The position numbers and the translations under genes are program-made. From Mucilaginibacter sp. OK268 (GTDB taxonomy: Bacteria > Bacteroidota > Bacteroidia > Sphingobacteriales > Sphingobacteriaceae), in the NCBI RefSeq assembly GCF_900103125.1, contig NZ_FNJV01000001.1, forward strand, positions 806,001 through 870,000: a stretch of 64,000 nucleotides of DNA, given 5' to 3'. Shown piece by piece: positions 7,317-17,534 of this stretch. The first letter of the stretch is position 1. Each line of letters starts with the position of its first letter. Under the pieces are notes generated by a model, which made no database searches, was not told the DNA's origin, and worked only from the letters and a program-made list of their open reading frames with translations.

Positions 7317-10300
7317 ATGATTAAAATTTACTCACAACTTAGCTCGGATTTCATGCAAGGTATTTTCACAAAAGGACGCTCAGGCATCAGTCCTTTTGTG
7401 AAACTGATCTGCTGTTATCTGTTTGTATTGTTACCCACCTGGGCCAGTGCCCAAACGGTAATAAATGGTACCGTAAAAGATACCAAAGGTTTAGCCGCGA
7501 TTGGCGCTACAGTATCCGAAAAAGGAATCAAAAACTCTACTGTAACCGATGTCAATGGTAAATTCAAATTAACCCTTAAAGGTAAATCCAATGTTTTAAC
7601 GGTAACCTATATAGGTTTTAAGCCGCAGGAAGTAACGGTAGGCTCATCAAATGAAGTATCCGTTGTTCTGGAAGAGGACTTAAATAAGTTGAACGAAGTA
7701 GTGGTAGTAGGTTACGGTTCCGTAAAGAAGAGCGACCTCACCGGTTCTGTAAGTTCTGTAAAAAGTGATGACCTGATTTTAGGTGGTACAACTTCAAATT
7801 TGGGGCAAGCTATACAAGGTAAAGCCGCCGGTGTGCAGGTACAACAATCGAGCTTTGCCCCGGGAGGCGCTATTTCAATCACTGTACGTGGCGGTAACTC
7901 TATCAGTACAAGTAATGCACCACTATATGTTGTTGACGGATTTATTACCGACAACGGAAACTTGATAAACCCGAATGATATTGATGATATTCAGATATTA
8001 AAAGATGCTTCGGCAACTGCTATTTATGGTTCACGTGGGGGTAATGGCGTAATTTTAATCACTACCAAAAAAGGTAAAACCGGTAAAGTATCTATTGATG
8101 CAGATATATCTAACGGTACACAATACCTAACATATAAACCTGCTTTATTAACGGGACAACAATACACAGATATTCAGAATGCCACCGCTATTGAGGATGG
8201 AAACCCTCCGCTTTTTCCTGCAGGGTTTCCTGTAGCTAATACCAATTGGTTAAAAGCTGCCACCCGTAATGCTACCGTTCAAAACAGGACTGTAAGCATA
8301 AGCAGTGGCGATAAAAATTCAAAAATTTATGTATCAGGTAACTATATTAAGCAGGTTGGTGTATTGAAAAATACCGATCTGGAAAGATATAGTGCAAGGA
8401 TAGGTGCCGAAAAAACACTTAATGAGAACATCAAATTAAGCGCTAACTTTTATGGTGCAAGTACCAATCAGAACCAACAATCTTATTCAGGCGATATTAC
8501 GGCGCCGTTATTTGGCCTTTTAACAGCGCAACCCAATATCCCGGTTTATAATCCGGATGGCACTTATTATGTTTACCAGGGGAAAAACAATGCACTGGCC
8601 AATCTTTTAGAACCAACCAATACCAGCGGTAACAAACTTATTAACGGAAACATCGCTTTAGATTACCAGATCCTAAAAAATCTAACCTATCATCTTGGTG
8701 CTGGTAGTGAATATAACCAGACAATCGCCGGTCAGTACACGCCAACAACATTAGTAGCGGGGGCTAAAAATGGAGGGTTGGCAAGTGAGCAAACATATAG
8801 CACCTTTAGGTGGTTGGTTGAGAACTATTTTACTTATAAATATAATTTGAAAGATCATGCCTTTACACTATTAGTAGGTAATTCGAATCAAAAAGATGTT
8901 TATCAGTCTTTAAATGCTGGGGCAAGGGGTTTTTCAACTGATGCCTTCTTGTTTTATAATTTAGGTGCAGGGTCTGCTGCATACGCAAGTAATGGTTATA
9001 GCGCTTATAATAGCTATAAAGAAGAAGCAACGCTTACAGATTACTACGGAAGGCTTAATTACGCGTATAAAGATAAAATTTTAGCCACGTTTACTTTAAG
9101 GGATGATGCTTCATCTAAGTTTGGACCTAACTTTCGCCATGGTATTTTCCCATCGGGAGCGATAGCTTATAAACTTACTGAAGAAGACTTTATTAAGAAT
9201 TTAAATACGTTTTCAAATTTAAAACTTAGGGTAAGTTATGGTATTACCGGTAACGACCGTATCCCCAACTACAGGTATTTGACCACATTTGGTAATTACA
9301 GTACTACACTTGATGGCTCCGCTTTGCAGGTAGGTATCGAACCATCATTGTTACCAAATCCAAACCTGAAGTGGGAAAGTACCGCACAGCTTGATGTTGG
9401 TTTAGATATGGGATTTGCAGATGGAAGGATCAATGCCACTATCGATGTTTACCGGAAAAAAACCAGCGATTTACTCCTCAATGTTCCTGTTGGCCAGTAT
9501 TATGGTTTCAGCACCCAGTTACTAAATGCAGGCTCTGTTGAAAATAAGGGTATAGAATTATCTGTAAGCTCAAATAACATCAGAACAAAAGATTTTTCAT
9601 GGAATACCAGCTTCAATATTGCCTATAACAAGCAAAAAACATTAAAGCTGGCCGACAATGTTGCACAAATACTTACCAACACTGCTAATCCAAGCGGTAC
9701 CGTTTCTGGTCGGCCATTTACTAAGCTGGTACCAGGGGTTGAGTTAGGAGAGCTTTATGGCTATGTTTACGAAGGTGTAATAAAAACCGGCGAAAACTAT
9801 GCTCCTCAGCCAAATTCAAAACCGGGCGATCCTAAATATAAAGATGTTAATGGCGACGGTAAAATTACGCCCGATGATCAAACCTATTTGGGTAATTCAA
9901 ACCCGCACTATACCGCAGGTTTAGGTAACGATTTTCATTATAAAGGATTTGATCTGAATATTTTTATCCAGGCATCATTTGGTTATTCGCTGTTTGATAT
10001 GAACAGGTTGGTATTAGAGTCAACAACAGGTGCTGATGCTTTAAACCGCTTTGTTGCCGGTAAAAATGAAAATACACAAGTACCACGTGAAGGTTACTTT
10101 TTAAGTACCTACGGTGGTTATGTAAATTCAAGGTTTGTAGAGAATGCTTCTTTTGCCCGCCTAAAATCGGTTTCATTAGGTTATAGTTTCCCATCATCAT
10201 TATTCCAGAATATGAAAATACTTCAGGGTATAAGGATATATGCCGAGGCTCAGAATTTGTTCACCATTACAAGTTATAAGGGTACCGATCCGGAAGCTAA

Positions 10301-10433
10301 CGTTCACGCCGCCGCCGTTTCTGCAAGTACACAAAACGTAGGTACCATCAATAACCTGGCCGGTGGATTGGATTTTGGCTCATTCCCTGCATTCAGGACT
10401 ATAACTTTTGGTATAAGAGCTTCTATTCACTAA
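7317..10433 (+). CDS. SusC-like TonB-dependent outer-membrane transporter (PUL 1)
   Basis: A 1038-residue outer-membrane importer of oligosaccharides, energised by TonB. After a signal region (FVLLPTWASAQ) comes a carboxypeptidase-D-like domain, then the TonB-box region with LNEVVVVGYGSVKKSDLTG, the plug domain (LYVVDGFI, DASATAIYGSRGGNGV), and a long beta-barrel ending in aromatic strands. The length is normal. SusD follows after 45 bases. The first ATG is used here; the start could also be the Met at residue 13. Two LacI-type operators lie upstream. The substrate is not readable; the GH35 partner suggests beta-galactosyl ends. Confidence 0.95.
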   Translation: MIKIYSQLSSDFMQGIFTKGRSGISPFVKLICCYLFVLLPTWASAQTVINGTVKDTKGLAAIGATVSEKGIKNSTVTDVNGKFKLTLKGKSNVLTVTYIGFKPQEVTVGSSNEVSVVLEEDLNKLNEVVVVGYGSVKKSDLTGSVSSVKSDDLILGGTTSNLGQAIQGKAAGVQVQQSSFAPGGAISITVRGGNSISTSNAPLYVVDGFITDNGNLINPNDIDDIQILKDASATAIYGSRGGNGVILITTKKGKTGKVSIDADISNGTQYLTYKPALLTGQQYTDIQNATAIEDGNPPLFPAGFPVANTNWLKAATRNATVQNRTVSISSGDKNSKIYVSGNYIKQVGVLKNTDLERYSARIGAEKTLNENIKLSANFYGASTNQNQQSYSGDITAPLFGLLTAQPNIPVYNPDGTYYVYQGKNNALANLLEPTNTSGNKLINGNIALDYQILKNLTYHLGAGSEYNQTIAGQYTPTTLVAGAKNGGLASEQTYSTFRWLVENYFTYKYNLKDHAFTLLVGNSNQKDVYQSLNAGARGFSTDAFLFYNLGAGSAAYASNGYSAYNSYKEEATLTDYYGRLNYAYKDKILATFTLRDDASSKFGPNFRHGIFPSGAIAYKLTEEDFIKNLNTFSNLKLRVSYGITGNDRIPNYRYLTTFGNYSTTLDGSALQVGIEPSLLPNPNLKWESTAQLDVGLDMGFADGRINATIDVYRKKTSDLLLNVPVGQYYGFSTQLLNAGSVENKGIELSVSSNNIRTKDFSWNTSFNIAYNKQKTLKLADNVAQILTNTANPSGTVSGRPFTKLVPGVELGELYGYVYEGVIKTGENYAPQPNSKPGDPKYKDVNGDGKITPDDQTYLGNSNPHYTAGLGNDFHYKGFDLNIFIQASFGYSLFDMNRLVLESTTGADALNRFVAGKNENTQVPREGYFLSTYGGYVNSRFVENASFARLKSVSLGYSFPSSLFQNMKILQGIRIYAEAQNLFTITSYKGTDPEANVHAAAVSASTQNVGTINNLAGGLDFGSFPAFRTITFGIRASIH

Positions 10434-10478
10434 TTACTCATAAACCTTTTATTAAGGTTCAACATAAAATTAAAAGAG

Positions 10479-11996
10479 ATGAAAAAATATAGTATTCTTC
10501 TTATGGTGATGATGGTTTTTGTACAGTTTTCCTGTAATAAGAATCTCGATCCTAAAGTATATAGCAGTTTAACTACTGTTAATGCGTTCCGTACAAAATC
10601 TGATGCTATTGCAGCAGTAAACGCGGTTTATGCACGCTTAAAAGGTCCTGCTGTTGGTGATAATTTTGATTATTGGACAGTAAGGCACTTCGCCCTTACC
10701 GATTTGAGCACTGATGTTGGCCATTGCTCTTTAGGGGGTGATCCAGGGCAATTGTCATTAGTACAATGGAACTCGGCTAACGGCCTGATAGCGGAAGACT
10801 GGCGCCAGATATACAAACTGATAGCCAATGCCAATAACGCGATATATAACATCAGCCCAATGACTGCTCTTACAGCGGAGCAAAAAAAGCAGTTTCTGGC
10901 AGAGATTAAATTTTTACGCGCTCTGGCGTATATGGACCTAATTGATGCCTGGGGCCCGGTTGTATTGATCACGGAAAAAGATTTGGCTAATCCCAATTAT
11001 ACTGCTCAGCCACCAGTTACTTCGGTTGAGCAGATCGATGCACTATTAATAAGCGATCTTACCGATGCGATTAATACATTACCGGTTGACTATAAAAGCA
11101 ATGCTATATATTCCAATAACGATGTTGGCCGTGCAACCAAAGGTTCAGCACTTACTTTGCTCGCTAAACTTTACCTGCGCGAAAAACAATGGCAAAAAGT
11201 AGTTGATTTAACCAAGCAGGTTATGGATCTGAATGTTTATCAGCTATATCCAAGCTACTCTGGTTTATTCGCCGAAGCAAATAAATGGTGTTCTGAAAAC
11301 ATCTTCTCTGTATTGAGTGATGCCAACGTAAACGGTACCGAGCTTTTGAATCACTTTGGTCCGTTACAGCACCCCGTATTGACTGATAGATGGCAATATT
11401 ATGCCGTAACCTGGGATTTTTACAGCACCTACGGTGACGAGGATGACCGTAAAAAAATGTTTTTTGCATCATACCTGGGTGTGGACAAGTTGATACATCA
11501 GCAAGCGCCAACCATAGGCGCTACCCCTCCTGCAGGCGTTTTTTATATGCCCGATGTAGCCACCATGAAGTATGCCGATCCACACGGTGCTAACACCTAT
11601 TATGACGGTCACAGTGTGGATATTTTACGCTATGCCGATGTATTATTAAGCAGGGCCGAGGCTATCAATCAATTAAGCGGCCCAACAGCCGAGGCTATCT
11701 CTCTGATCAACCAGGTGAAGGCACGTTCGCACGCTAAATTATTGGTTGCGGGTAACTATACACAAACAAGTTTGAACGATGCTCTTTTACAAGAGCGGGG
11801 TTGGGAGCTATATTATGAAGGAAAACGCAGAGCCGATTTGATACGTTTTGGTAAATACGCCGAGGTGGTAAATGCCTACCTGAAACGCACTGGCCAAACC
11901 CAAACCGTTCAAATGCCGCGCGATCAGTATTTCCCATATCCTTTAAACCAGGTTACCCTTAATCCAAATTTAAATAACGCGGGCAGGCAACAGTAA
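10479..11996 (+). CDS. SusD-like glycan-binding surface lipoprotein (PUL 1)
   Basis: A 505-residue lipoprotein that caps the SusC channel and binds glycan. The signal ends in VFVQFSCNKN, with the Cys as lipidation site. The family's helical repeats and the C-terminal ERGWELYYEGKRRADLIRFG box are clear. It is translated with SusC. A strong hairpin with a T-rich tail follows 20 bases after the stop, so downstream genes may be expressed at a lower level. Confidence 0.95.
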   Translation: MKKYSILLMVMMVFVQFSCNKNLDPKVYSSLTTVNAFRTKSDAIAAVNAVYARLKGPAVGDNFDYWTVRHFALTDLSTDVGHCSLGGDPGQLSLVQWNSANGLIAEDWRQIYKLIANANNAIYNISPMTALTAEQKKQFLAEIKFLRALAYMDLIDAWGPVVLITEKDLANPNYTAQPPVTSVEQIDALLISDLTDAINTLPVDYKSNAIYSNNDVGRATKGSALTLLAKLYLREKQWQKVVDLTKQVMDLNVYQLYPSYSGLFAEANKWCSENIFSVLSDANVNGTELLNHFGPLQHPVLTDRWQYYAVTWDFYSTYGDEDDRKKMFFASYLGVDKLIHQQAPTIGATPPAGVFYMPDVATMKYADPHGANTYYDGHSVDILRYADVLLSRAEAINQLSGPTAEAISLINQVKARSHAKLLVAGNYTQTSLNDALLQERGWELYYEGKRRADLIRFGKYAEVVNAYLKRTGQTQTVQMPRDQYFPYPLNQVTLNPNLNNAGRQQ

Positions 11997-12016
11997 TTGA
12001 TATCCCGTTCTGAAAA

Positions 12017-12050
12017 AAGAATATACAGCCCGAAAAGGCTGTATATTCTT
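12017..12050 (+). terminator. Hairpin between susD and the enzyme genes
   Basis: A perfect 14-bp stem (AAGAATATACAGCC with GGCTGTATATTCTT) and a 6-base loop, followed by TATATTT. It may terminate partly, giving high SusCD and lower enzyme levels. Confidence 0.7.
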
Positions 12051-12100
12051 TATATTTAAAACAGATGGTACATAACCTGTTTAGCATTGTAAATGGTATG

Positions 12101-13507
12101 ATGAAGTATTTCTTTAAAGGGATAACCTTACTGGCTTTTTTAACAGTTTTTGCAGGCTGTGCTAATAACAGCACTGCTATCAAAGAAATAAAGGTAGGCC
12201 TGCATAATAATAATGAACTAAAGATCGAGATCAACGTGCTCACCGGTTCGCCGGTGGATGCCTATGCCGAATATTGGGTTGATAAAGGCGCGGACACCAC
12301 GAAACAGGTTTCACCCTTATCAAAAAATACAGCTCAGCATAAGCTTGTACTATGCAACATAACCCCCAAAACCAATTATGCCTACCATATTGTTACCATA
12401 GCTAATGGGGTTAAAACGGTAAGTAAAACATACACTTTTAGTTCGCATGAGTTGCCTTTGTTTTTGCAGGAGCAATTCACGGCAAAAAGCGCGTCTGAAA
12501 ATCATATCCCGGCAGCTTTTAAAAATGGCTTAATGCTTATCAATAAACGATATGCGCCGGGCGTAGCTTACCTGGTTGATTACAAAGGGCAGATCAAATG
12601 GTACCACATGATCGATAACCTGGGCTTTAAGGTGATCCATTTTACTAAAGATCATACTCTGCTTTCTATCCTCGGTCGCAATGACGAGCCTACCAGCTAT
12701 GGCAGCGAGATATTGGAAGTAAACCTGGAAGGCGATACCCTGCTGCATCTCAAAAAAGGTCAGGGTGATTTTAAACAAACCATCCACCACGAAATTTTAA
12801 AGAATACCAGCAACCAGATAGTAACCCTGTTTGTCGATCAAAAGATCATGGACCTGAGCATGGTTGGTGGCGGTAAAAAGGACACGGTGAACGGCGATGG
12901 TATTATGGTGATGGATAAAACCGGCAAGCAGCTCTGGAAATGGAGTGTGTTTGATGTGATGGATCCATTTAAAGATCCCAAACTGCTTAAAACCAAAAAG
13001 GATTGGATGCACGCCAACAGCCTGAATTATGACAAGGATGGCAACTACCTGATCTCCTTTTACAATAACGGGCAGATCTGGAAGGTTGATGCCCATACCG
13101 GCAAGGTGATCTGGAAGTTTGGCAAGGGCGGCGACATAGCCATGCCCGCCGAATGTAATTTTACTCAGGCCCATGCAGCGCATATCAACAGTGAGGGTAA
13201 CCTGATGTTTTTTGATAATGGTGTCGAAAAACACCAATCAGGTGTATTCGCCATGAAATTGGATGAACAACAAAAAACATCTAAGATCGATCTGCATATT
13301 CAACTGCCAAAAGAAGTATTTAATGGCCGCATGGGCAGCGCCTATATGATCAATGATACCAGTGTGCTTTGCTGCTGCTCCAAAAGGCATATCCTGGTGC
13401 TCAGCGACCGCAAAGGTGTTTTGTTATGGACGATGGAAACTGCCGTGCCTACATACCGGGCAATTTTTATAAAAAACAGCGAGCTCAATCCTTATTTAAA
13501 ACACTGA
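12101..13507 (+). CDS. Arylsulfotransferase (ASST)-like lipoprotein
   Basis: Looks like a PAPS-independent aryl-sulfate sulfotransferase, which shuttles a sulfuryl group between phenolic compounds through an active-site His. The ATG at 12101 puts a lipoprotein signal (LLAFLTVFAGC) at the N-terminus; the frame is open from 12065. A fibronectin-like region is followed by a beta-propeller with WMHANSLNYD, IWKVDAHTGKVIWKFG and NFTQAHAAHIN, matching the ASST family pattern of HANS and HxAH histidines. Family members include DsbL-dependent periplasmic enzymes. The stop overlaps the start of the cytochrome gene by one base. An ASST inside a PUL is unusual; the natural substrate is unknown. Confidence 0.75.
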   Translation: MKYFFKGITLLAFLTVFAGCANNSTAIKEIKVGLHNNNELKIEINVLTGSPVDAYAEYWVDKGADTTKQVSPLSKNTAQHKLVLCNITPKTNYAYHIVTIANGVKTVSKTYTFSSHELPLFLQEQFTAKSASENHIPAAFKNGLMLINKRYAPGVAYLVDYKGQIKWYHMIDNLGFKVIHFTKDHTLLSILGRNDEPTSYGSEILEVNLEGDTLLHLKKGQGDFKQTIHHEILKNTSNQIVTLFVDQKIMDLSMVGGGKKDTVNGDGIMVMDKTGKQLWKWSVFDVMDPFKDPKLLKTKKDWMHANSLNYDKDGNYLISFYNNGQIWKVDAHTGKVIWKFGKGGDIAMPAECNFTQAHAAHINSEGNLMFFDNGVEKHQSGVFAMKLDEQQKTSKIDLHIQLPKEVFNGRMGSAYMINDTSVLCCCSKRHILVLSDRKGVLLWTMETAVPTYRAIFIKNSELNPYLKH

Positions 13508-14523
13508 TGAACAAAAGGTATCCATATTTCATCATTTGGCTTGCAGCAGTCTTTGTACTGTGGAACCTGGCGCAAGTCTGTTCCTGCAACGAAGACCGGG
13601 CAGCGACCTTAAAAAGCCCTGCTACTGCCGTTAATGATAACCTGGTGACCATCGATACGCTTAAGATACCACATGATAAATTTGGAGAGGCCGTGCGATA
13701 TGGTCGTGCATTGATGCTACGTACTGCCTATTATATTGGTCCCGATGGTGTAAATGGACATTATACCGGCAACAAGATGAACTGTACCAATTGCCACCGC
13801 GATGCCGGTACAAGGCCCTTCGCATTTAACCTGGTCAATTCATTTAAGGAATATCCGCAGTACCGGGCCAGGGAAGGCAGGATTCTGTCGCTGGCAGAGC
13901 GGATCAATAATTGTGTGATGCGCCCCAACCTGGGCCGGCCTTTACCGCTGGACGGGCGGGAGATGATCTCGATCATGTCATACCTCAAATGGCTCAGCGA
14001 TTCGGCCAGGGTGAACAGCCATACCAAAGGACTAAAGAACATGGAGGTCAGTTTCCCCGATAGGGCAGCATCTTCAGATCATGGTGAAAAACTATATGTA
14101 CAACACTGCGGACGCTGCCACGCGGCAAACGGCGAAGGACAAATGCAGTTTGACCAGGCAACTTACACTTACCCTCCGTTGTGGGGGCCAAAAGCCTACC
14201 GCCAGGGATCAAGCATGCACCGGGTTGTAAAATTGGCGCAATGGCTGAAAGCCAATATGCCTTTTGATAAAGTAACGCACAACAAACCATTTTTGACCGA
14301 TGCCGAGGCGCTTGACCTGGCCGCTTTTATCAATGATGATCAGAAACATCCGCGACCGTCAAAAGGGGTAACCGAGGTACAATACCCTCATGCCAACGAA
14401 AAAGCTATTGATTATGATAAAGGGCCTTTTAACGATCCTTTTTCCGAAACACAACATAAATACGGGCCATACAAACCAATTGCCGATTACTGGGAGAGTA
14501 AAGGATTAAAGCCCACTTACTAA
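13507..14523 (+). CDS. Dihaem c-type cytochrome, TsdA-like
   Basis: The start at 13507 overlaps the upstream stop (TGATG), giving 338 residues; the frame is open further upstream but that part would lie inside the ASST gene. There is an N-terminal membrane anchor or signal (IIWLAAVFVLWNLAQVC). Two haem sites are seen: CTNCH at 93-97 and CGRCH at 201-205. The segment INNCVMRPNLGRPLPLDG followed by MISIMSYLKWLS resembles the family of thiosulfate dehydrogenase TsdA. It would carry electrons in the periplasm. Whether it oxidises thiosulfate or serves the ASST partner is open. Confidence 0.75.
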   Translation: MNKRYPYFIIWLAAVFVLWNLAQVCSCNEDRAATLKSPATAVNDNLVTIDTLKIPHDKFGEAVRYGRALMLRTAYYIGPDGVNGHYTGNKMNCTNCHRDAGTRPFAFNLVNSFKEYPQYRAREGRILSLAERINNCVMRPNLGRPLPLDGREMISIMSYLKWLSDSARVNSHTKGLKNMEVSFPDRAASSDHGEKLYVQHCGRCHAANGEGQMQFDQATYTYPPLWGPKAYRQGSSMHRVVKLAQWLKANMPFDKVTHNKPFLTDAEALDLAAFINDDQKHPRPSKGVTEVQYPHANEKAIDYDKGPFNDPFSETQHKYGPYKPIADYWESKGLKPTY

Positions 14524-14555
14524 ATTTTGAATACCACTGATATTGACCAATTAAC

Positions 14556-17534
14556 ATGAAAAAACAACTCTTTGCGCTCATCCTCTTATTGTCTGCCCTT
14601 GCGGCCCAAGCCCAAAAAATACCTTATACCAATTGTAAAAACTGCTGGCTACCTGATTCATTGGGGAACCACCGGGTGGTTTTAACTTTTAACGGTACAG
14701 GTAAAGCAGCCAAAGTAATTATCCCCTGGAGAAGAAGGGATAACGATCCGGAAAACAAGCGGTTGATCATAGAAGATGCCAAAACAAAGCAAAAAGTGAC
14801 CAATGTAAAATTGGGCGCCATCACCCGCGAAAGCGGCGAAGTGGTTTTTGAGCCTACATCGGGCAAGGGCACTTACTTTGTGTATTACATGCCTTATAAA
14901 AACGAAGGCAGGTCCAATTATCCGAGGGGTATCTATCTGAAACCGGAGAACACCGCTTCATCTGCCTGGTTAAACAGTTTGGGCGCTAATATCCCTGCGG
15001 CTACGGTAAAAGAGTTTCAGTCGATAGATGCGTTTAATAGTTTTTATCCGATGGAAGTGATCGCCACCAAAAATGAGACGGATGCGCTGATCGCCAAACA
15101 TAAAAATGAATCGTTTTTAGTATTCCCGGAGGATAGACTGAACTCTATCCGCATGACGAAAGACCTGCCACAGCGCTGGATAGAGTTTGGTCCGCAAAGT
15201 AAATATACCTCCGCTACCCTGCGAGGCGAAAACTTCTCGTTCCAGTTAGGGGTATATGCCCTGCAAAACCTGGACGACGTAAAAGTTACTTTCAGTGATC
15301 TCAAAAGCACAACCGGTAAAAAGATCCCGGCTTCGGCCTTGTTCTGTATCAACACGGGCGGTACGGCCTATGATGGTTCTGCACTGACCAAAACCGTAAA
15401 TGTAGCAACCGGCACTATCCAGGCTTTATGGTGCGGTGTAGATGTGCCTGCAAGCGCTACCGCCGCTGTTTATACTGGTAAAGCTACTATCAGCAATGGC
15501 AAAACTTCTAAAGAGGTCCAGTTATCTATCAAAGTTAACGCCGCCCTTGCCAAAAATGGAGGTGTTGATGAGCCATGGAAAATGACCCGCCTGGGCTGGT
15601 TGAACTCTACCATGGCGCAAAAAAACACGGTGATAGCGCCATACAAGCCATTGGTCATAAAAAATAACACCGTAGAATTGTTAGGCAGAAAAGTGGAGGT
15701 GAACAGCGATGGTTTCCCAAAACAGATCCAGACCTTCTTCACGCCAGAAATGACCGAATATGCCGATGCTCCTAATAACCTGCTGACAGAGGCCATCCAT
15801 TTCCATTTCCTGAACACCGCGGGCAAAAACATCAAGCTGAAAAGCCAGGGCCTGCAATTTACCAAACAGGAGCCGGGCACCGTGCAGTGGACAGCCACCA
15901 GCGCGAACGACAGTCTGCAAATGGAAGTAACCGCTTCAATAGAGTTCGACGGTTTTATAGCTTACACCGTAAAGGTAAAAGCCCTGCAGGATGTGAGCTT
16001 TAAAGACATTACTATGCATATCCCTTTTAAAAGAGATGTGGCTAAATACATGATGGGACTGGGCCAGAAAGGCGGCTATCGCCCCGAGAATTTTGAGTGG
16101 AAATGGGACGTTACCCATAAAAACCAGGATGGCGCCTGGATAGGTAATGTAAACGCTGGTTTGCAATACTCGTTGCGCGATGAAAAGTATGTTCGTCCGC
16201 TGAATACCAATTTTTACCTGCAAAAGCCACTCATCCTGCCATCATCATGGGGTAATGGCGACAAGGGCGGTATCAATGTAAAAGACGATGGTAAAGCCGT
16301 ATTAGCCAACAACTACAGCGGCGAGCGCAAGCTAAGTAAAGGCGATGTGTTGTATTATAACTTCAACTTACTCGTTACGCCTTTCCATACCATCAATACC
16401 GATTTTCAGTGGGCTACCCGTTTTTATCACTCCTATAAACCTATCGATACCATTAAACAGGCCGGCGCTACGGTGATCAATATTCACCATGCTACGGCTA
16501 TCAATCCTAATATCAATTACCCTTTCATCGCCTGGAAATCTATGAAGGCTTATGATGATTCGGCACATGCTGCTGGTTTAAAAGTGAAGATCTACAATAC
16601 CATCCGTGAGCTATCTAACCATGCTTATGAAACTTTTGCCTTACGTAGTTTGGGTCATGAGATCTACTCGTCGGGTAAGGGTGGTGGTTTTAGCTGGCTG
16701 CAGGAGCACGTGGGCGACGATTACATAGCCGCCTGGTTTGTACCTGCAATTAAAGATGCCGCCATCATCAACAGTGGTATGAACCGCTGGCACAACTACT
16801 ATGTGGAAGGCATGAACTGGCTAACCCAAAACGTAGGCATCGATGGTATTTACCTGGACGATGTGGCCTTTGACCGCGTAACTATGAAACGGGTTAAAAG
16901 GGTGTTGACCAAAGATGGTCACCCGGGCATTATCGACCTGCACTCGGCTAACCAGTACAACAAAAGCGATGGCTTTAACAACAGCGCCAACCTGTATATG
17001 GAGCATTTTCCATATCTGAACCGCTTATGGTTCGGTGAGTATTTTGATTACGAAAAGAACAGTCCGGATTTTTTCCTGACCGAAGTGAGCGGTATCCCAT
17101 TTGGTTTGATGGGCGAAATGCTGCAAGACGGCGGCAACAAATGGCGTGGTATGGTTTATGGTATGACCAACCGCATGCCCTGGAGCGATGGCGCCGACCC
17201 ACGCCCCATTTGGAAAGTGTGGGACGATTTTGGCATCAAAGGCACCAAAATGATAGGCTACTGGGTTGATGATAATCCTGTAAAAACTGACCATGATAAA
17301 GTGCTGGCCACCATTTACAAAAAAGATGGCGCGGTGCTGGTTTCCATAGCCAGCTGGGAAGATACGGATACCGAGATCCAACTGAAAATAGACTGGAAAA
17401 AATTAGGTATCGACCCATCAAAAGCGACGATCACCGCACCGGAGATCAGGACATTTCAGCATGCCAAAACATTTGGTTTGAATGATAAGATTCCGGTTGA
17501 AAAAGCCAAAGGCTGGTTGCTGATCATTAAATAA
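14556..17534 (+). CDS. Glycoside hydrolase-like protein (DUF6067 type)
   Basis: A 992-residue secreted protein (signal ending LAAQAQ). The N-terminal 300 residues look like beta-sandwich domains. The central and C-terminal part appears to be a TIM-barrel glycosidase, with the segment GIDGIYLDDVAFDR near residues 762-775 whose paired Asp residues look catalytic, and IIDLHSANQYN after it. I place it with the DUF6067 group, related to GH123-type enzymes; activity is not established from sequence. It begins 32 bases after the cytochrome gene and its stop overlaps the next start (TAATG), so it is part of the PUL operon. Confidence 0.7.
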   Translation: MKKQLFALILLLSALAAQAQKIPYTNCKNCWLPDSLGNHRVVLTFNGTGKAAKVIIPWRRRDNDPENKRLIIEDAKTKQKVTNVKLGAITRESGEVVFEPTSGKGTYFVYYMPYKNEGRSNYPRGIYLKPENTASSAWLNSLGANIPAATVKEFQSIDAFNSFYPMEVIATKNETDALIAKHKNESFLVFPEDRLNSIRMTKDLPQRWIEFGPQSKYTSATLRGENFSFQLGVYALQNLDDVKVTFSDLKSTTGKKIPASALFCINTGGTAYDGSALTKTVNVATGTIQALWCGVDVPASATAAVYTGKATISNGKTSKEVQLSIKVNAALAKNGGVDEPWKMTRLGWLNSTMAQKNTVIAPYKPLVIKNNTVELLGRKVEVNSDGFPKQIQTFFTPEMTEYADAPNNLLTEAIHFHFLNTAGKNIKLKSQGLQFTKQEPGTVQWTATSANDSLQMEVTASIEFDGFIAYTVKVKALQDVSFKDITMHIPFKRDVAKYMMGLGQKGGYRPENFEWKWDVTHKNQDGAWIGNVNAGLQYSLRDEKYVRPLNTNFYLQKPLILPSSWGNGDKGGINVKDDGKAVLANNYSGERKLSKGDVLYYNFNLLVTPFHTINTDFQWATRFYHSYKPIDTIKQAGATVINIHHATAINPNINYPFIAWKSMKAYDDSAHAAGLKVKIYNTIRELSNHAYETFALRSLGHEIYSSGKGGGFSWLQEHVGDDYIAAWFVPAIKDAAIINSGMNRWHNYYVEGMNWLTQNVGIDGIYLDDVAFDRVTMKRVKRVLTKDGHPGIIDLHSANQYNKSDGFNNSANLYMEHFPYLNRLWFGEYFDYEKNSPDFFLTEVSGIPFGLMGEMLQDGGNKWRGMVYGMTNRMPWSDGADPRPIWKVWDDFGIKGTKMIGYWVDDNPVKTDHDKVLATIYKKDGAVLVSIASWEDTDTEIQLKIDWKKLGIDPSKATITAPEIRTFQHAKTFGLNDKIPVEKAKGWLLIIK

